Notes under the pieces: model-generated
What the model was told of the DNA's origin: nothing
The model's input: the letters and a program-made list of their open reading frames with translations, nothing else
Database searches by the model: none
Part shown: positions 1-11,639 of the stretch, one piece after another
Position numbering within the stretch: the first letter of the stretch is position 1
Layout of the letters: each line of letters opens with the position of its first letter
Translations under genes and position numbers: made by a program
Assembly (NCBI RefSeq): GCF_028583425.1
Contig: NC_072806.1
Location: forward strand, 31,790,001 to 31,854,000
Origin: Eublepharis macularius
Lineage: Eukaryota > Chordata > Lepidosauria > Squamata > Eublepharidae
DNA: 64,000 bases
Direction of reading: 5' to 3'

Positions 1-447
1 GTGACCTGGGTCATTGAGGGCACCTGAGGGTTTGGTGGCTCTTTTCCCTAAAGCTGTTGATGTCTACAATGAGTTCACGTCTGGCTTACATCCAGGTCAC
101 GGGTGGGAGATCTCTGTCAACCAATGGATGCTTTTACAGGTGAGAGGGTCTTACCTGACCTCGTTGCCTCCTTGATTGGCTTTATTCATAGTGGTTAATT
201 TACAGACTCAGAAGGAAACCGCAGCTTTGTCTGTGGGGACTGGGCTATGCTGTTTTTGCCAGGCACATTACCATTACAAGGAGAGAGCCAGAGGTTTCCA
301 GGTGGTGCTCGCGGGGAGTGGGCATGTTTCTTGTGATGTCTGAGCCGTCCTGGGTGACCGTGAGCGGCAATATGAAGTCTGCTCCAAAGCTAGGATCCAG
401 CACAAATGCAGCTATGGCTCTGGATCTTAGCCTTGAATGAGACTAAG
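1..447. other. Unassigned sequence, no gene recognised
   Basis: I see no exon, RNA gene or recognisable repeat in this stretch. The open frames here are short and have no family resemblance. The last eight bases (440-447, AGACTAAG) are the left target duplication of the transposon that follows. Confidence 0.4.
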
Positions 448-764
448 CAGGGCTTTTTTTCAGCTGGAACGCGGCGGAACAGAGTTCCGGCACCTCTTGA
501 AAATGGTCACATGGCCGGTGGCCCCACCCCCTGATCTCCAGACAGAGGGGAGTTCAGATTGCCCTCCGTGCCAGTGGCGCGGAGAGCAATCTAAACTCCC
601 CTCTGTCTGGAGATCAGGGGGCGGAGCCACCGGCCATGTGACCATTTTCATGGAGGGCAATTTAAACTTTAAAAAACTCCCCCCCCCTTATTCCAGCTGA
701 CCCAAAGTGATGTCATTGTGCAGTCCTGAGTTCCACCGCCTCTTTCCCCAGAAAAAAAGCCCTG
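448..764. mobile_element. hAT-type palindromic MITE (family A), copy 1
   Basis: Non-autonomous DNA transposon of 317 bp. It begins CAGGGCTTTTTTTC and ends in the matching inverted form AAAAAAAGCCCTG. An exact 8-bp target duplication AGACTAAG flanks it at 440-447 and 765-772, the length expected of hAT transposases. The interior is a near-perfect hairpin: an arm containing CATGGCCGGTGGCCCC and GATCTCCAGACAGAGGGGAG is repeated inverted on the other side. No coding capacity; the open frames across it only read the palindrome. Confidence 0.92.
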
Positions 765-2066
765 AGACTAAGCATGGTGAAGACTGGCAACCAGGTTTCC
801 CTGTAAGGGGCCTGTTTCTGTATTTGAATGACGAGTATGCCCGGTGAACGGATTGTTTAAGTGTTGCCAGTTTTAGCCATTCATGGACCATCCCACACCT
901 CCTGTTCATTCTTGGGGCAACCTGTTTCCTCTCTGTTGTTCTCCTTCCCTGGAGTAAGGCAGGCCAGCCCAGTTTGCGCATGGCACGTCCAAAAAAAAGG
1001 GTGTTACCTAATGAGGAGGTCTCCTTGCGAGTTGGGGGAATTAGCGTGCAAGGAGAGGCAGTGGGAGGTGGGTAACTTAATGATATCTCCCCCTATGTCT
1101 ACGAGGATTGTCCCTGCTAGAGAACTCTTTTTAATAAGCAGACAGATGTTCAACCCAAAAGGTTTTTTTACTGAAAATAACAAAGGTAAATTGCACACAA
1201 AAACACAAAGCACACACACAGAGCTTAACTAGAAAGCAGTGGTGAAAAATGGATAAGAGTTTGAGGGATTGGGTGATGGTTGCCATCCAGAAGTCGGTGT
1301 CCAGGAGAGAGAGCGTTGAGCGGCCAGCAGGTCAATACAGGAGAGCTCGGACAGAGGTCGGAGGGTGGATGCTGGATCCGAGACCATGCACACAACTATC
1401 GTGGAGAAGTAGTCTAGATATACTGTGGAACGTAGCTTGGGGCAAGATTACGTCTTCTACCCCCAAAATAATGACTTGATGGTTGTCTCTGGGACAAAAC
1501 GAGCTGGAAGATTGTCTCCCAGGTGGGACAATAAACCGGCGAGCTGTCTCTGGGTGAGACAATGAAACTAGGAAGGTTTGGTAAAGTCTTCCCAGGCGGA
1601 ACTAAGTGATGCCTGATGACCTGCGATGTATGGGTGAGTGAGGCTCTCAGAACCCTGAGTCTCCTGAGAATGGGAGAGTGGATAAGGGAAGATTGGTAGG
1701 GGGCATTTAGGTGATTAATTCAGGAACTCCGGGAAGACCCTGTTGTCTTAGGATCTTTGCACATCTCTTGGCCATGGGGGTTGAAAGCTGGCCTCACCTG
1801 ACATCTTACGTGCTAGTAATTGTCTGTCTCCTGGCCGAGATCTAGCAAGGATAGCCTGCTCACCCCTTTGGCTCTTCCTAGGAAACTCGCAGCCACGGGG
1901 CAGCTCCTGGAAGGGCTGGACCAGTCTGCCTTTCTCTTTGCTTTCATAAGCTATAATTGTTACCTCTCCCCACCCCCCCACTGCTGCTTCCTCTTTTACG
2001 TAGCTGGGAATCCTGTTTCTTTTTTATCATTGATGTCAAAGCAGGAATCCTTTATAATGATACTAT
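765..2066. other. Unassigned sequence, no gene recognised
   Basis: No exon or known repeat was identified. The segment near 1100-1560 has repeated short phrases (GTCTC...GGGACAA, GTCTCCCAGGTGGGACAA, GTCTCTGGGTGAGACAA) that look like internally repetitive transposon DNA, but I cannot assign a family. No open frame shows protein-like conservation signals that I recognise. Confidence 0.35.
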
Positions 2067-2488
2067 GAGTCTCTACACAAGACACCTCAGCGTGTGTTCA
2101 TCAAGTGTAGACACAATGTTATCTGGGGAAATGTAGTTTAAAAAGACAGAGCCGGCAGAGATCTCTCCTCAGAGGGTTTGTTAATTTCATCTTCACCTCC
2201 CCCAAGGCTCTGTCAATTTCACCTCTCCAGTCTCTGTGTGGGGATCGCAACCAGAGGGCAGCCAGGAATGGAAATGGGCTGGAGCTGCCTTCCAGAGCCG
2301 GACTTGGACCTGGAAAGGTTATAATGGGCTGAAGTTTCCCTTCTGGCATTTCACAGCCCCTTCACACAGCTCCAGTGTATAGCAAAGCCTTTGCCCTGCC
2401 ATCAGCTCTGTCTTTTTAAACTATCCTTCCCGGCTACCATTGCATCTCCCATCCCATGTCCTTCACATGTCAGATGTCTTGTGCAGAC
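2067..2488. mobile_element. DNA-transposon-like repeat (family G), copy 1
   Basis: The ends are inverted relatives of one another: left GAGTCTCTACACAAGACA, right a diverged form of TGTCTCGTGTAGAGAGACTC. A second inverted pair lies inside (AGTTTAAAAAGACAGAGCCGG and its complement near 2410-2430). The unit is closely matched at 17211-17646 and more distantly at 4731-5250, so it is a dispersed repeat. Target duplication not resolved; family unassigned. Boundaries approximate. Confidence 0.7.
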
Positions 2489-3435
2489 ATTTTGTTAGTC
2501 CAATCAGGGAAAAACGCTGACTGCAGTTAAGTCCCCAAAAGGGAGCATCCATGTCAAAAACTGGGATTCTCGAATTGTGACCGCAAAATTCACAGGCATG
2601 CCTGTGTTTGGGCTGCACTCATGTTTTGACATCTAGAGGCAGTGAGCCCAGTTGAGCGGTCCAGAGCCGTGAAAGTCTGACGTACCCCTGTGCAATATCC
2701 AGGAGCTCTTCGGCAGGCAAGTGGAGGGTTTCCCCGAAACAAGTAAGTTTTTGAAAAAGCTGCTGCTTTACTCCGTCAAAGACCATCTCTTCCTTCCTAC
2801 CGGCATTTTTTTTTTGTCTTGTGCCTGCTAACTGCTGCCTCCCTGGGCGCCAGCCCCAGGACAGAGATGAGCAACTCAGATGGAAGCGATCCAAGATGGC
2901 TTTCAGATATCGTGGAATTGCAGCCTGCGTGGCTGAAATTAAACCAAAGGAAATAATTCTGGACAGGAAAAAACAACCATTAAAAAGGAGGAAAATTGCA
3001 CATGCCTTTTATGGTGGCCGCAGCCCGCAGCTTTTCATTGCTCTGCCACCAAAGATGATCGCTACTTTAGGGTGCAGACGGATGACCTTGTCTGCCGCTA
3101 GCCTATCGTTTGGGTTGCCTTTGATAGAATAACTGGGAAGGAGGACTCACTTGTATTGCAGGCCAACAGGGGCCTGGAGTAAAGAGGCTGTCCTTGAAAG
3201 CTTCTGAAGAATAATGAAAGTGTCTTTCGCACATTCCAGGTGCTTCATAGATGTTCTCTTATCATAGCTACTACAGCATTGTCAGTTGGGCCAGTATTTC
3301 TTATTTCTAGGGAGAAGAGTGCTTGTCTAAAATGGACAGGTAAGATTCGAACCAGGGACTCCCTGATCGTTAAACCACCATTCATAAACCACTATAAAAC
3401 ACCATCCATGTGGGCCATTAAAGTTATGCAAGCAG

Positions 3436-3436
<1 letters not shown>
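2489..3436. other. Unassigned sequence
   Basis: No gene recognised. The open frame at 2821-3132 has no splice context or family resemblance. Around 3330-3370 a GATTCGAACC-type tRNA TPsiC-like string suggests a degenerate reversed SINE. Confidence 0.35.

Positions 3437-3502
<66 letters not shown>
3437..3502. repeat. (ATT)n microsatellite
   Basis: About 22 uninterrupted ATT/TTA units. Poly-Tyr and poly-Ile reading frames over it are artefacts. Confidence 0.98.
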
Positions 3503-3543
3503 GTTGTATAGCATTTTCATAGTTCAAAGCATATTAACATAGT

Positions 3544-3857
3544 CAGGGGTTTTTTTCTGGGAAAAGAAGTGGTGGAACTCAGTGGTGGAACTCAGGACTG
3601 CACAATGATGTCACTTTGGGTCAGCTGGAACAAGGGGGGAGTTTTTTAAAGCTTAAATCGCCCTCGGCGAAAATGGTCACATGGCCGGTGGCCCCGCCCC
3701 CTGATCTCCACTAGATTGCCCTCCCCATCACTGGCGCAGAGGGCAATCTAAACTCCCCTCTGTCTGGAGATCAGGGGGTGGGGCCACCAGCCATGTGACC
3801 ATTTTCAAAAGGTGCCAGAACTCCGTTCCACCGTGTTCCTGCTGAAAAAAAGCCCTG
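3544..3857. mobile_element. hAT-type palindromic MITE (family A), copy 2
   Basis: Same hairpin element as at 448-764, 314 bp, in the opposite orientation (TTTTTTTCTGGGAAAAGA end on the left). The exact 8-bp target duplication AACATAGT flanks it at 3536-3543 and 3858-3865. Confidence 0.92.
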
Positions 3858-4730
3858 AACATAGTCACCTTTACAACAGCCCTATAAGGTAAACCAGCAT
3901 TATTATCCCCACAATGCAGCCAGGGGGGGGGGGCGTTCTAAGCTACCAAGTGATTTTATGGCAGAGAGGACATTTAAACTTGGGATTCCCCTCATCATAA
4001 CTTGTTCTTAGGCTTTAATTTCAGGCAGCGTTTAGTTCTGGAGAACGTGTAAATAAAAGTGAGTGCCCTTGAACATGTGCAAAGTGTCAGAGTCCTGACT
4101 GCATTCCTATGGTTTTAGAAGCAAGAGCTTCAAGTGTACGTGGAGAATTTTCTGTCTGTTGCCGAATTCAGCATTCTGATTTCATCAGTTTTTCCGAGCC
4201 CCCTCACTTCCTCTGTTCTTTTTCCCCAACATCGTAACTTGTTGAAATTAACACTGTGTGTTTTGTGCTTGTTGTGTAATGTTGTTCCCATCCTTTGCTG
4301 TGTGTTTTAGCAACTGCTGTCCGGGGCTGGTATTTGCCCTATTGGAAGGCCACATAGAAGCTTTTTGGAAGTGACTCATATCAGCCCGGCAGCAGATAAA
4401 TAAGGAGTTGGCTGTGTTTACAAGCCATCTTGGCAGATGTTCCAAATGGGCCTGTGTGTATGCTGGCTGCCGCCCCCTTGATGTCTTAACACGAGCCTCA
4501 AAAGGCCTATGGAGGTTCAACACACCAGTTCTCTGCACTGGCCAGTGTGTGCAGCTGCTTCTTTCTGAAACGCTGCATTGCTTGCGTCCACATTCTCTTT
4601 TTGCCAAGGTTGGAAATCCTGCTTGCGAAATACCTGCTGCGATTCTTTACTGAAAAGCCCTTCCTTTGGACGGCTGCTGGCTGGGAGTTCGAGTTGACCT
4701 TTTTTGAAACAACAACCCTGCGCCATAGGT

Positions 4731-5250
4731 TCTCTCTACACAAGACATCTTACACGGGGATGCTCAAGTGACTCACTTTCTATGTGGTCTTATTTCAAGT
4801 GTCCTCCGTCTCCTAGCAGTGCATGTGTATCCCCAGTGGGAGAACAAGTGTAAGATCTCTCACTTGACCCTACTCGTGTAAGATTGTTTAGAGAGACTTG
4901 TAGAGACATCTGACAAGACATTTGACACTTGTTCTTCACGTGTCGGGAGACGCAATGTTAGTTGGGAAGCATAGTTTTGAAAGACAGACCCGGTGGAGAT
5001 TTCACCAGAGAGGGCGGATTCTCTCACAGCCCTCCGATGCCTCTGGTGTCTTCCCTTCCGGGAAGCTCAGTCACTTCAAAGTTTTAAGCTACGAGGGTGG
5101 CAAGGCAAAGGCTCCAGAAGGGGAAACAGTCTAGCACAACAGAGGTGGTGGAGGGCTATGAAAGAATCCCCTCTGGACTGATCTCCGCTGGCTCTGTCTT
5201 TCAAAACTATGCTTCCCAGCTAACGTTGTGTCTCCCGACACTTGACGGGC
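4731..5250. mobile_element. DNA-transposon-like repeat (family G), diverged copy
   Basis: It shares with 2067-2488 and 17211-17646 the outer TCTCTACACAAGACATC-type end and the inner CGCAATGTTAG...GGAAGCATAGTTT / AAAACTATGCTTCCCAGC inverted pair near 4953-4980 and 5202-5222. The centre differs from the other two copies. Boundaries approximate. Confidence 0.55.
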
Positions 5251-5284
5251 ACGCACCCAGGCGTCCCTTGTTGAGAGGCTTTGA

Positions 5285-5486
5285 GAGCCAATCTACCAGT
5301 GATGCCTGGCACAGGTTGGACTCTTGTCAGCTTCCCTCAAGTTTTGATGGGAAATGTAGGCATCCTGGTTTTACAGCTTGGCTCTCCATTACAGCTGCAA
5401 GACCAGGATGCCTGCATTTCCCATCAAAACTTGAGGGAAGCTGACAAGTGTCCAACCTGTGTCAGGCATCACTAGTAGCTTGGCTC
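5285..5486. mobile_element. Harbinger-like palindromic MITE (family B), copy 1
   Basis: A ~200-bp, almost fully self-complementary element with termini GAGCCAA... and ...TTGGCTC. It is flanked by three-base TNA sites (TGA at 5282-5284, TCA at 5487-5489). Three-base TNA/TWA duplications are characteristic of PIF/Harbinger transposons, so the assignment is inference from target site and length. Full copies also lie at 10805, 15596, 36429 and 49303, with fragments elsewhere. Confidence 0.75.
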
Positions 5487-5889
5487 TCAGTGACCTTGGT
5501 TATCTGGTTTGATGAGGAGGTAAAATCACAATCTTCACCTGCTTTGCTCTGACGCCGCCGAGCCCTTGGCACTGCTGCCACCTAGACACTCAAGCCGGAA
5601 TTGCAGGCGCTCCTTGTCACTAAACAGAAGGAGTTAAAGAATGCGAGGCCAGTTAGGTGCCTTGGGCGTGTGTCCTGTCCCCGCCTCTCCCCCAAATAAT
5701 ATGGCAAGCCTTTTGATGCGACTTTCCGAAACGCAGCTTGAGAAAGGGCTCAGGCATTCAGAGCCAGGCAGCCCGTAATCCCAGTGGACTAATGCCATCT
5801 CTTTGCATTAACCCAAGGGGGCTATTTAGAGCCTGGCTACAGTTGACATTAAGCAAAATACCCACCAGTTTTTTTTGGGCGGGGGGCGT

Positions 5890-6510
5890 TATTAATTAAT
5901 TTAATTTAATTTATTAGATTTATATTCCGCCCTCTCCACACCAGCAGGCTCAGGGCGGATTAGAATTTACATACATTTAAAATACATCTAACAATGACAC
6001 AGTTTAAAATTATAAATATATAAACATCCTAACATTTAAAATACATATATATATACATACACGTATACTCAGCGGCATAATAAAATGCACTATGTGCATA
6101 CACAAGGCACCTCCATTTCACCTCACCAGAGCATTTACAGTGGAGCTCAACAGATGTAGGATGTCGCTAGTGGGGAGGGCAGAGACCATGCTCGACTAGA
6201 CAGGGGGGATTCCGCCTAGCATCAACCATACGCCTGGCGGAACAGCTCTGTCTTACAGGCCCAGCGAAAAGACAGTGAATCCTGCCAGGCCCTGGTCTCA
6301 TTAGAGCATTCCACCAGGCTGGGGCCAGGACTGAAAAGGCCCTGGCCCTGGTTGACGCCAGGCGGGCCTCCCTGGGGCCAGGGACCTTCAGCAGATGTTT
6401 GCCATTAGAGCGAAGAGTCCTCTGAGGCTCATATGGGGAGAGGCGGTCCCGCAGATACACCGGTCCCTGTCCACATAGGGCTTTATAGGTTAATACCTAG
6501 TTATCTAGTG
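5890..6510 (-). repeat. Dispersed repeat, probable LINE/SINE composite
   Basis: It opens with an A/T-rich tract and TTTATATTCCGCCCTC, followed by GGCTCAGGGCGG. This phrase recurs in reptile genomes at retroposon 3' ends, and a degenerate relative occurs at 40620-41070. The part from 6150 to 6500 is GC-rich and resembles a commonly repeated lizard sequence by recall only. No coding frame that I can assign. Family and boundaries uncertain. Confidence 0.45.
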
Positions 6511-8759
6511 TTCCAGTTCTCTTGTTCACCAGGGACAATTCCTGTTTTCTGGGACATGTGCTTGGTAAATCATTGTGCCCGTTCTTGCCGTTTGGGGGAG
6601 ACCTTGACCTTTTAACCTCGCTACATATTCCCCCGCCCCTGCTTGAATTTCAAGAAACCGAATCTTTGGGGGAACAGATGTACCATGACTCTACATTGCG
6701 CTTATGAACTCTGCGGCCCCCTGCAGCCTGCCATTTCCTCACACCGCAGCCAACATGACTCACCGCAAACGGTTAAGTGGGCTCACTTATTAACAGACTA
6801 TTGAGCCTTTTTCATGTACTTTTGCCTGAAAGAGAAGGGACCCTCTTTGCTTTGAGAATAATGCAGGACAGCCCCTTGCGGGAAACATGGAGGGGTGGAT
6901 GTTTTCATGATTTCCCCAGGGAAGTCCCTTGATCCTTTGAGGCTTCTTCTTCCCCTCTGAAGTGGTTCTGTCGAGATACAGTGCAACCTCTTCAGCGAGA
7001 GCCCAAGTACAGGGGGAGATCTGTGACCAGACGGGAACAGCCCAGCAGGCCTGCCTTGAGTCAGGACTGGAAGAACGGAGCCGTTCGTTGTTTACAGCAG
7101 TTGTGGGGATGCATCGAGCAGAGACGTTTGGCGCTGAGAATGGGAAGTACACCACAGAGTCCCTGTTTTCATCTCTGAAATGTTCGTGGAGCAACTGCAG
7201 TGTCTTGTTCCTCACTCCCAGGCCTACAAACGTGGCAGATGTTCCCCCCTTTCCTTACTGTCTTGGTTGCTGAGCATGCAAATAGGTCTGAGCCTACCGG
7301 GGGGGGGGGGGTAAAGGAAAGGAGCCTTATGCCTCTCTGTAGATCCTTGCAGAGAAGGGTGTTGGGCAAGAGACTGTCCCAGGAGGAAGATTGCCGGTCT
7401 CCCATGCCTAGTCTGTTACTTTCTCTCAATTTTCTTACGGTACCAACAAAACGATTATGCAGGGAAGGGGAACTGGGGCTGTCGGTCATCCCTTTGGAAG
7501 GCTGCAGGCTCCATTTTATTTGGTGTATATTCTGATCATGATATCTTTGCATGAAAGCAAAGGTCACTCTAAAACCTTTTTTCTGCAGGAAGTCAATATA
7601 AATTGTCCTAGTTCTGGAATATCTCAGTGGGTCGCAGTGGGGGATAAATGCAATCTGGGCAAAGCTCTGGCAGGGTAGCTGGCTAGGTTTGGAGAAGGCT
7701 CACTGAGGCTGTACCACTTCAGATGGAAGGAGAGAGACTCCTACAACTAGAGAAAGTTTTCTGCCAAGAAGAAGGCTACACTAGAACTCTTTCATCTGGT
7801 GGTTTTCTATATGGAGGGGATGTTTTGGGTACAGGAGCTTTTGGCCATACGAGGCTCCATTTGTAGTCTGGAGAAACCCTCCCCCTTATGAGACTCCCTC
7901 TGCAGTGGCACAGCCCAGATGCTGGAAGCAAGAATTCGGGCTAACTTTCCAAGAAACTGGCGGTCTCTACCATGGTGATACAGAAGCCAGAGTCTCTTGT
8001 GGAGAGTTTTTTTCTCAGCCTGTTTTCATGGGACAATACATGTTTTATGGCTATGTTATAAATCCTCCCAAAGCAGGCTGTATATAGTGAAAACTATCAG
8101 CTACTGTACGGCTCAGGAAAGGCAAGCCTGTAAACTATAGCAAAGGAGAAATGACACTTCCTCTTCTCCGAAGTCTAGAAGATTAGAAAGCAGAAATGAA
8201 AGGTGACCTTCTACAAATGGATGCTAACGTCTGGGCTATAAACCATCATGCAGCTGACATGGACCTTCCGGCAAAGAACGCCCATCGGGGTTCTTAGTGG
8301 CGCAGCAGGGGGGGAAGGAAGTCTTGGAAAGGCTGGGAGCCAAGGCGGGCAAGGGACGCTGCACTCGGCAGCAAAAGGTGAACCAACAGTGGCACATTTG
8401 TAGAATTGGTGCCGCTGCTTGATTGCTGAAAGATCTGGGAGGGGGCACTTTGAGGTTTAAACGGGTGGCTGGCAAAACCCCTTATTGTTATAATTCCACC
8501 ATCAGTGTGCACAGCACTGTATGGAGTGCAAGAGGACAGTTCACTCCCCAAAGAACTTACAGTTTAAAATACTTCACCTTCTGAAAGTATCTTCCCAACA
8601 AACTACTCTCCTCCTATAGTTTTGCTTCTCAGAAACATCCGTTGCTGGAAAAGCTGAACACCCCCAGCACTTGATCAGCATTTGGTCAGCACTTCACATG
8701 GTGTGGGGTCCCAGTTACTTGCCGGTGGATGGCTACCTTGCAGCCAGATGGCTGGGACC
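6511..8759. other. Unassigned sequence, no gene recognised
   Basis: Several overlapping open frames of 60-140 codons occur on both strands (for example 6790-7215 and 7169-7567). None has a recognised domain, and they overlap on opposite strands, as expected by chance in moderately GC-rich DNA. A G-homopolymer run lies at about 7300-7311. Confidence 0.4.
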
Positions 8760-8960
8760 CCACGTGGTGTAGCGATTTGAGCGAAAAGCTATGGCTGGAC
8801 AGACCCGGGTTCAAATCCCTGCTCACCCAGGAAGCTCACTGGGTGAACTTGGGCCAGTCATTCTCTGCCTAACCTACCTCCCAGGAGTGTTGTGAAGAGG
8901 CTGGAGAAGCAGTTGTTGATAGCTTAAGGCTTTTTGGAGGAAGGGCAGGAGAGAAGTGCA
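8760..8960 (+). repeat. tRNA-derived SINE, diverged
   Basis: The head, around GTGGTGTAGCGATTTGAG and GGGTTCAAATCCCTGCTCA, has the spacing of tRNA A and B boxes. A body of GGGTGAACTTGGGCCAGTCA and CCTACCTCCCAGGAGTGTTG follows, shared with other SINE copies at 9027, 11108 and 41480. Confidence 0.65.
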
Positions 8961-9026
8961 GCAGGTACGTTTGCAACTGTCATGATGAACACTTAAGTCA
9001 CAACTTTAAAGTGGAGAGAGGAGGTT

Positions 9027-9275
9027 GAGAGCCAGTTTGGTGTAGTGGTTAAGAGCGTGGGACTCTAATCTGGAGAGCCGGCTTTTATTCCCCACTCCTC
9101 CGCTGGAAGCCAGCTGGGTGACCTTGGGCTAGTCACAGCTCTCTCAGAGCTCTCTCAGCCCCACCCACCTCACAGGGTGTTTTGTTGTGGGGATAATAAT
9201 GACATACTTTGTAAACCGCTCTGAGTGGGCATTAAGTTGTGCTGAAGGGCGGTATATAAATCAAATGTTGTTGTT
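9027..9275 (+). repeat. tRNA-derived SINE, near full length
   Basis: The head AGCCAGTTTGGTGTAGTGGT and the body GACTCTAATCTGGAGAGCCG hold the tRNA-like promoter. The 3' end GGTATATAAATCAAATG followed by TTG repeats matches the reversed copy at 37526-37645 and the interrupted copy at 32996-34150. Confidence 0.8.
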
Positions 9276-9944
9276 ATATGGAGCAAAATGTTAAATAAGA
9301 ATATTTCTGACTTGGCATGGGAAAGAATAACATACAGTATCTTAGAAACTTGAAAGAGAAGCTTTAGAAATTACTGTACTCCTGACATTTGACTCCTGAT
9401 GAAATCCTGCCATAATACATAATATTTGTGATAAACTTCATGTCAAAAATGTTCTGAAGTAAAAGATTTTTTTCACATGTGCTAGGGTTGTACCACCTAC
9501 TAAAACCTTGGGGGGAGTCTGACGTACAAACAGGTCAGGTGCTTCTGTTTGAACTTCTGCATGTATGTTGAGAGTCTCTTGATAACTGGAAATATATTCA
9601 ACTGACTTAGAACCTGTTGGCGGCTGCCAGAATTATAGCAGCTATACACTTTGGCGTCAGTTGTGTTTACCTTCCCTCTCCAAAAAGTTTACTAAATCTC
9701 AGAGTCTAGTCGAGATGGCTGAACTTATTGAGCAAACTCAACAAATCCGTGATAAGATTAGAAACGTTCTCAGTAAACTGGCAGCGTTTTATTAACCTAA
9801 TGAAAACACATTATAATATGAATATTAATTTATTCTAGACACTTTCAATTGTGCAAATGTGTGTTTTTGTACAGTAGTTCTGCATCTGTCTGTCTGTCCA
9901 TCCATCCATCTCCTGACCTGGACGGCCCAGGCTAGCCTGATATG

Positions 9945-10205
9945 TGTGTGCTACGTGCCATCAAGTCGCTTCCGACTTACGGCGACCCTGTGAACGAAAG
10001 GCTTCCAAAATGTCCTATCGTGAACAGCCCGGAAAATCCACAACAACCATGAACAAGCTTGCTCAAATCTTGCAAACTGGAGGATGTGGCTTCCTTGATT
10101 GGGTCATGCCATCTCATTCTGGGTCTTCCTCTTTTCCTGCTGCCGTCAACTTTTTCTGTGGGGTAGCCATAAGTCGGCTGTGACTTGACAGCACTTCACA
10201 CACTC
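9945..10205 (+). repeat. Dispersed SINE-like repeat (CAAGTCGCTTCCGACTTA family)
   Basis: The phrases GTGCCATCAAGTCGCTTCCG, CTCAAATCTTGCAAACTGGA and GGATGTGGCTTCCTTGATTG are repeated at 53270-53450 and 41735-41990 and, reversed, at 59760-59905. The open frame across this copy reads repeat sequence. Confidence 0.75.
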
Positions 10206-10534
10206 ACAGATATAGATGGATGTACTACCAGGTCCCACCAAAATTTTAACGAAGGAATTTTTTTAATGAATACAGAAGTAATATCCATACTTTCTAAATG
10301 GAACCTGCATGTGTATCTGTTTGGAAAGGTGCCGTTTGGCTGCCTCCTAGAAGCTTAGGACTGGGTGGTATCGGTGACTACATGATGGCTTCCCTTGGCC
10401 TGATCAGACGGGGGAGGGGAGCAGCTCTTCTGAGAGTTTGACATTTTTCAAGATGTAAGAAATAGCCATTCACTCTTTAATGATTCTGACATGCATGCAA
10501 TGTGTCAGTGTGCATCTTTTCTGTACATCGTGCT

Positions 10535-10740
10535 GTGTCTTGGTAGTATAATGGTTGGAATTCTGTACTAGGACTGGGGAGTCCACTGATAAAATCCTCT
10601 CTCAGCCCTGCAACTGCCTGGGTGACCTTGGATCAGCCCCCCAGCCTTACTTGCCGGCACGGGGGGTGCATGCTGTCCTGAGCTCCTTGGAAGAGAGGCT
10701 GGATAAAAATGTGATGGACAGATGTGGTTGTGGGTGACTG
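10535..10740 (+). repeat. tRNA-derived SINE, diverged
   Basis: A GTAGTATAATGGTTGGAATTC head is followed by a CTGGGTGACCTTGGATCA body and a GAGAGGCTGGATAAAAATGT tail. These follow the order seen in the other SINE copies of the window. Confidence 0.6.
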
Positions 10741-10804
10741 CTACCTGCCGGTTTGTGGGGGCAGCAAAATAATCGAGTGACCCTCCCCGCCCAAAGCTGT
10801 CTGA

Positions 10805-11006
10805 GAGCCAAGCTACAAGTGACGCCTGACACAGGTTGGACACTTGTCAGCGTCCCTCAAGCTTCGATGGGAAATGTAGGCGTCCTGGTTTTACAGCTTG
10901 GCTCTCCATTACAGCTGCAAGACCAGGATGCCTACATTTCCCATCAAAACTTGAGGGACGCTGACAAGTGTCCAACCTGTGTCAGGCGTCACTTGTAGCT
11001 TGGCTC
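10805..11006. mobile_element. Harbinger-like palindromic MITE (family B), copy 2
   Basis: Full 202-bp hairpin, GAGCCAAGC...GCTTGGCTC, with an exact TGA duplication at 10802-10804 and 11007-11009. The arms (for example CCTCAAG..TTCGATGGGAAATG and CATTTCCCATCAAAACTTGA) are complementary along almost their whole length. Confidence 0.82.
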
Positions 11007-11107
11007 TGAGCCTGTTCCAAGTTCTAGGGCAGAGGTGACAGACGTGAGACCTGGCGTTCAGTTGGACCCTGCACTCTGCACAAGTGAATAAATCACCTTG
11101 AGGGGTA

Positions 11108-11345
11108 GTAAGAGCCAGCGTGATGTAGTGGCTAGAGCGATGGACTAAGATCCAGGGAACCCAGATTTGATTCTCCGCTTTATCACAGAAGCTTGCTGGG
11201 TGACCTTGGGCCACTTACAAACTCTTAGCCTAACCTACCCCACAGGGTTGTTGTGAGGAACAGCTGAGGGAGAGGACAACACCATAAGCTGCTTTGGGTT
11301 CCTATTGGGGAGATAGGCGGGGTATAAAAAGTTAAATAAATAAAT
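11108..11345 (+). repeat. tRNA-derived SINE
   Basis: The head AGAGCCAGCGTGATGTAGTG and the body GGTGACCTTGGGCCACTTAC are followed by a distinct tail, GGCGGGGTATAAAAAG plus an AAATA-rich end. The tail differs from the CAAATGTTG type at 9027, so at least two SINE tails are in use. Confidence 0.75.
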
Positions 11346-11396
11346 AGCAAGTTGATGCTCTGAAGAAGCACAGGGACTTTCTCCCTGGGGCTGTTG

Positions 11397-11631
11397 TAGG
11401 GTTGCCAACCTCCAGGCAGTGGCTGGAGATCTCCTGGAATTACAGCTGGTCTCCAGGCCACAGAGGTGAGTTCACCTGGAGAAAATGGCTACTTTGGGGG
11501 GTGGACTCTATGGAATTATGCCATGCCGAGGTCCTTTCCTCCCCAAACCCCACTTTCTCCAGGTTTCTACAGGTTTCACCCCCCCCCCCCCAGATCTCCA
11601 GGAATTTCCCAACTTGGAGCTGGTAACCCTA
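11397..11631. mobile_element. hAT-type MITE (family C), copy 1
   Basis: The 235-bp element has TIRs TAGGGTTGCCAACC and GGTAACCCTA and an exact 8-bp duplication GGCTGTTG at 11389-11396 and 11632-11639. Copies with their own 8-bp duplications lie at 43538, 56660 and 59116; fragments lie at 22190, 35905, 47713, 48918 and 52520. Confidence 0.93.
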
Positions 11632-11639
11632 GGCTGTTG

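Noticed and set aside
437-700. Open frames over 437-700, 460-660, 20859-21086 and 24847-25029 that share protein strings (for example MVTWPVAPPPDLQTEGS)
   Set aside because: They read the hairpin arms of the family A MITE, which give similar peptides on both strands; no protein is implied.
2821-3132. 103-codon plus-strand frame rich in Lys and Arg
   Set aside because: No family resemblance, no splice or poly(A) context, and no support beyond being open.
3240-3527. Poly-Tyr and poly-Ile proteins
   Set aside because: Translation of the ATT microsatellite.
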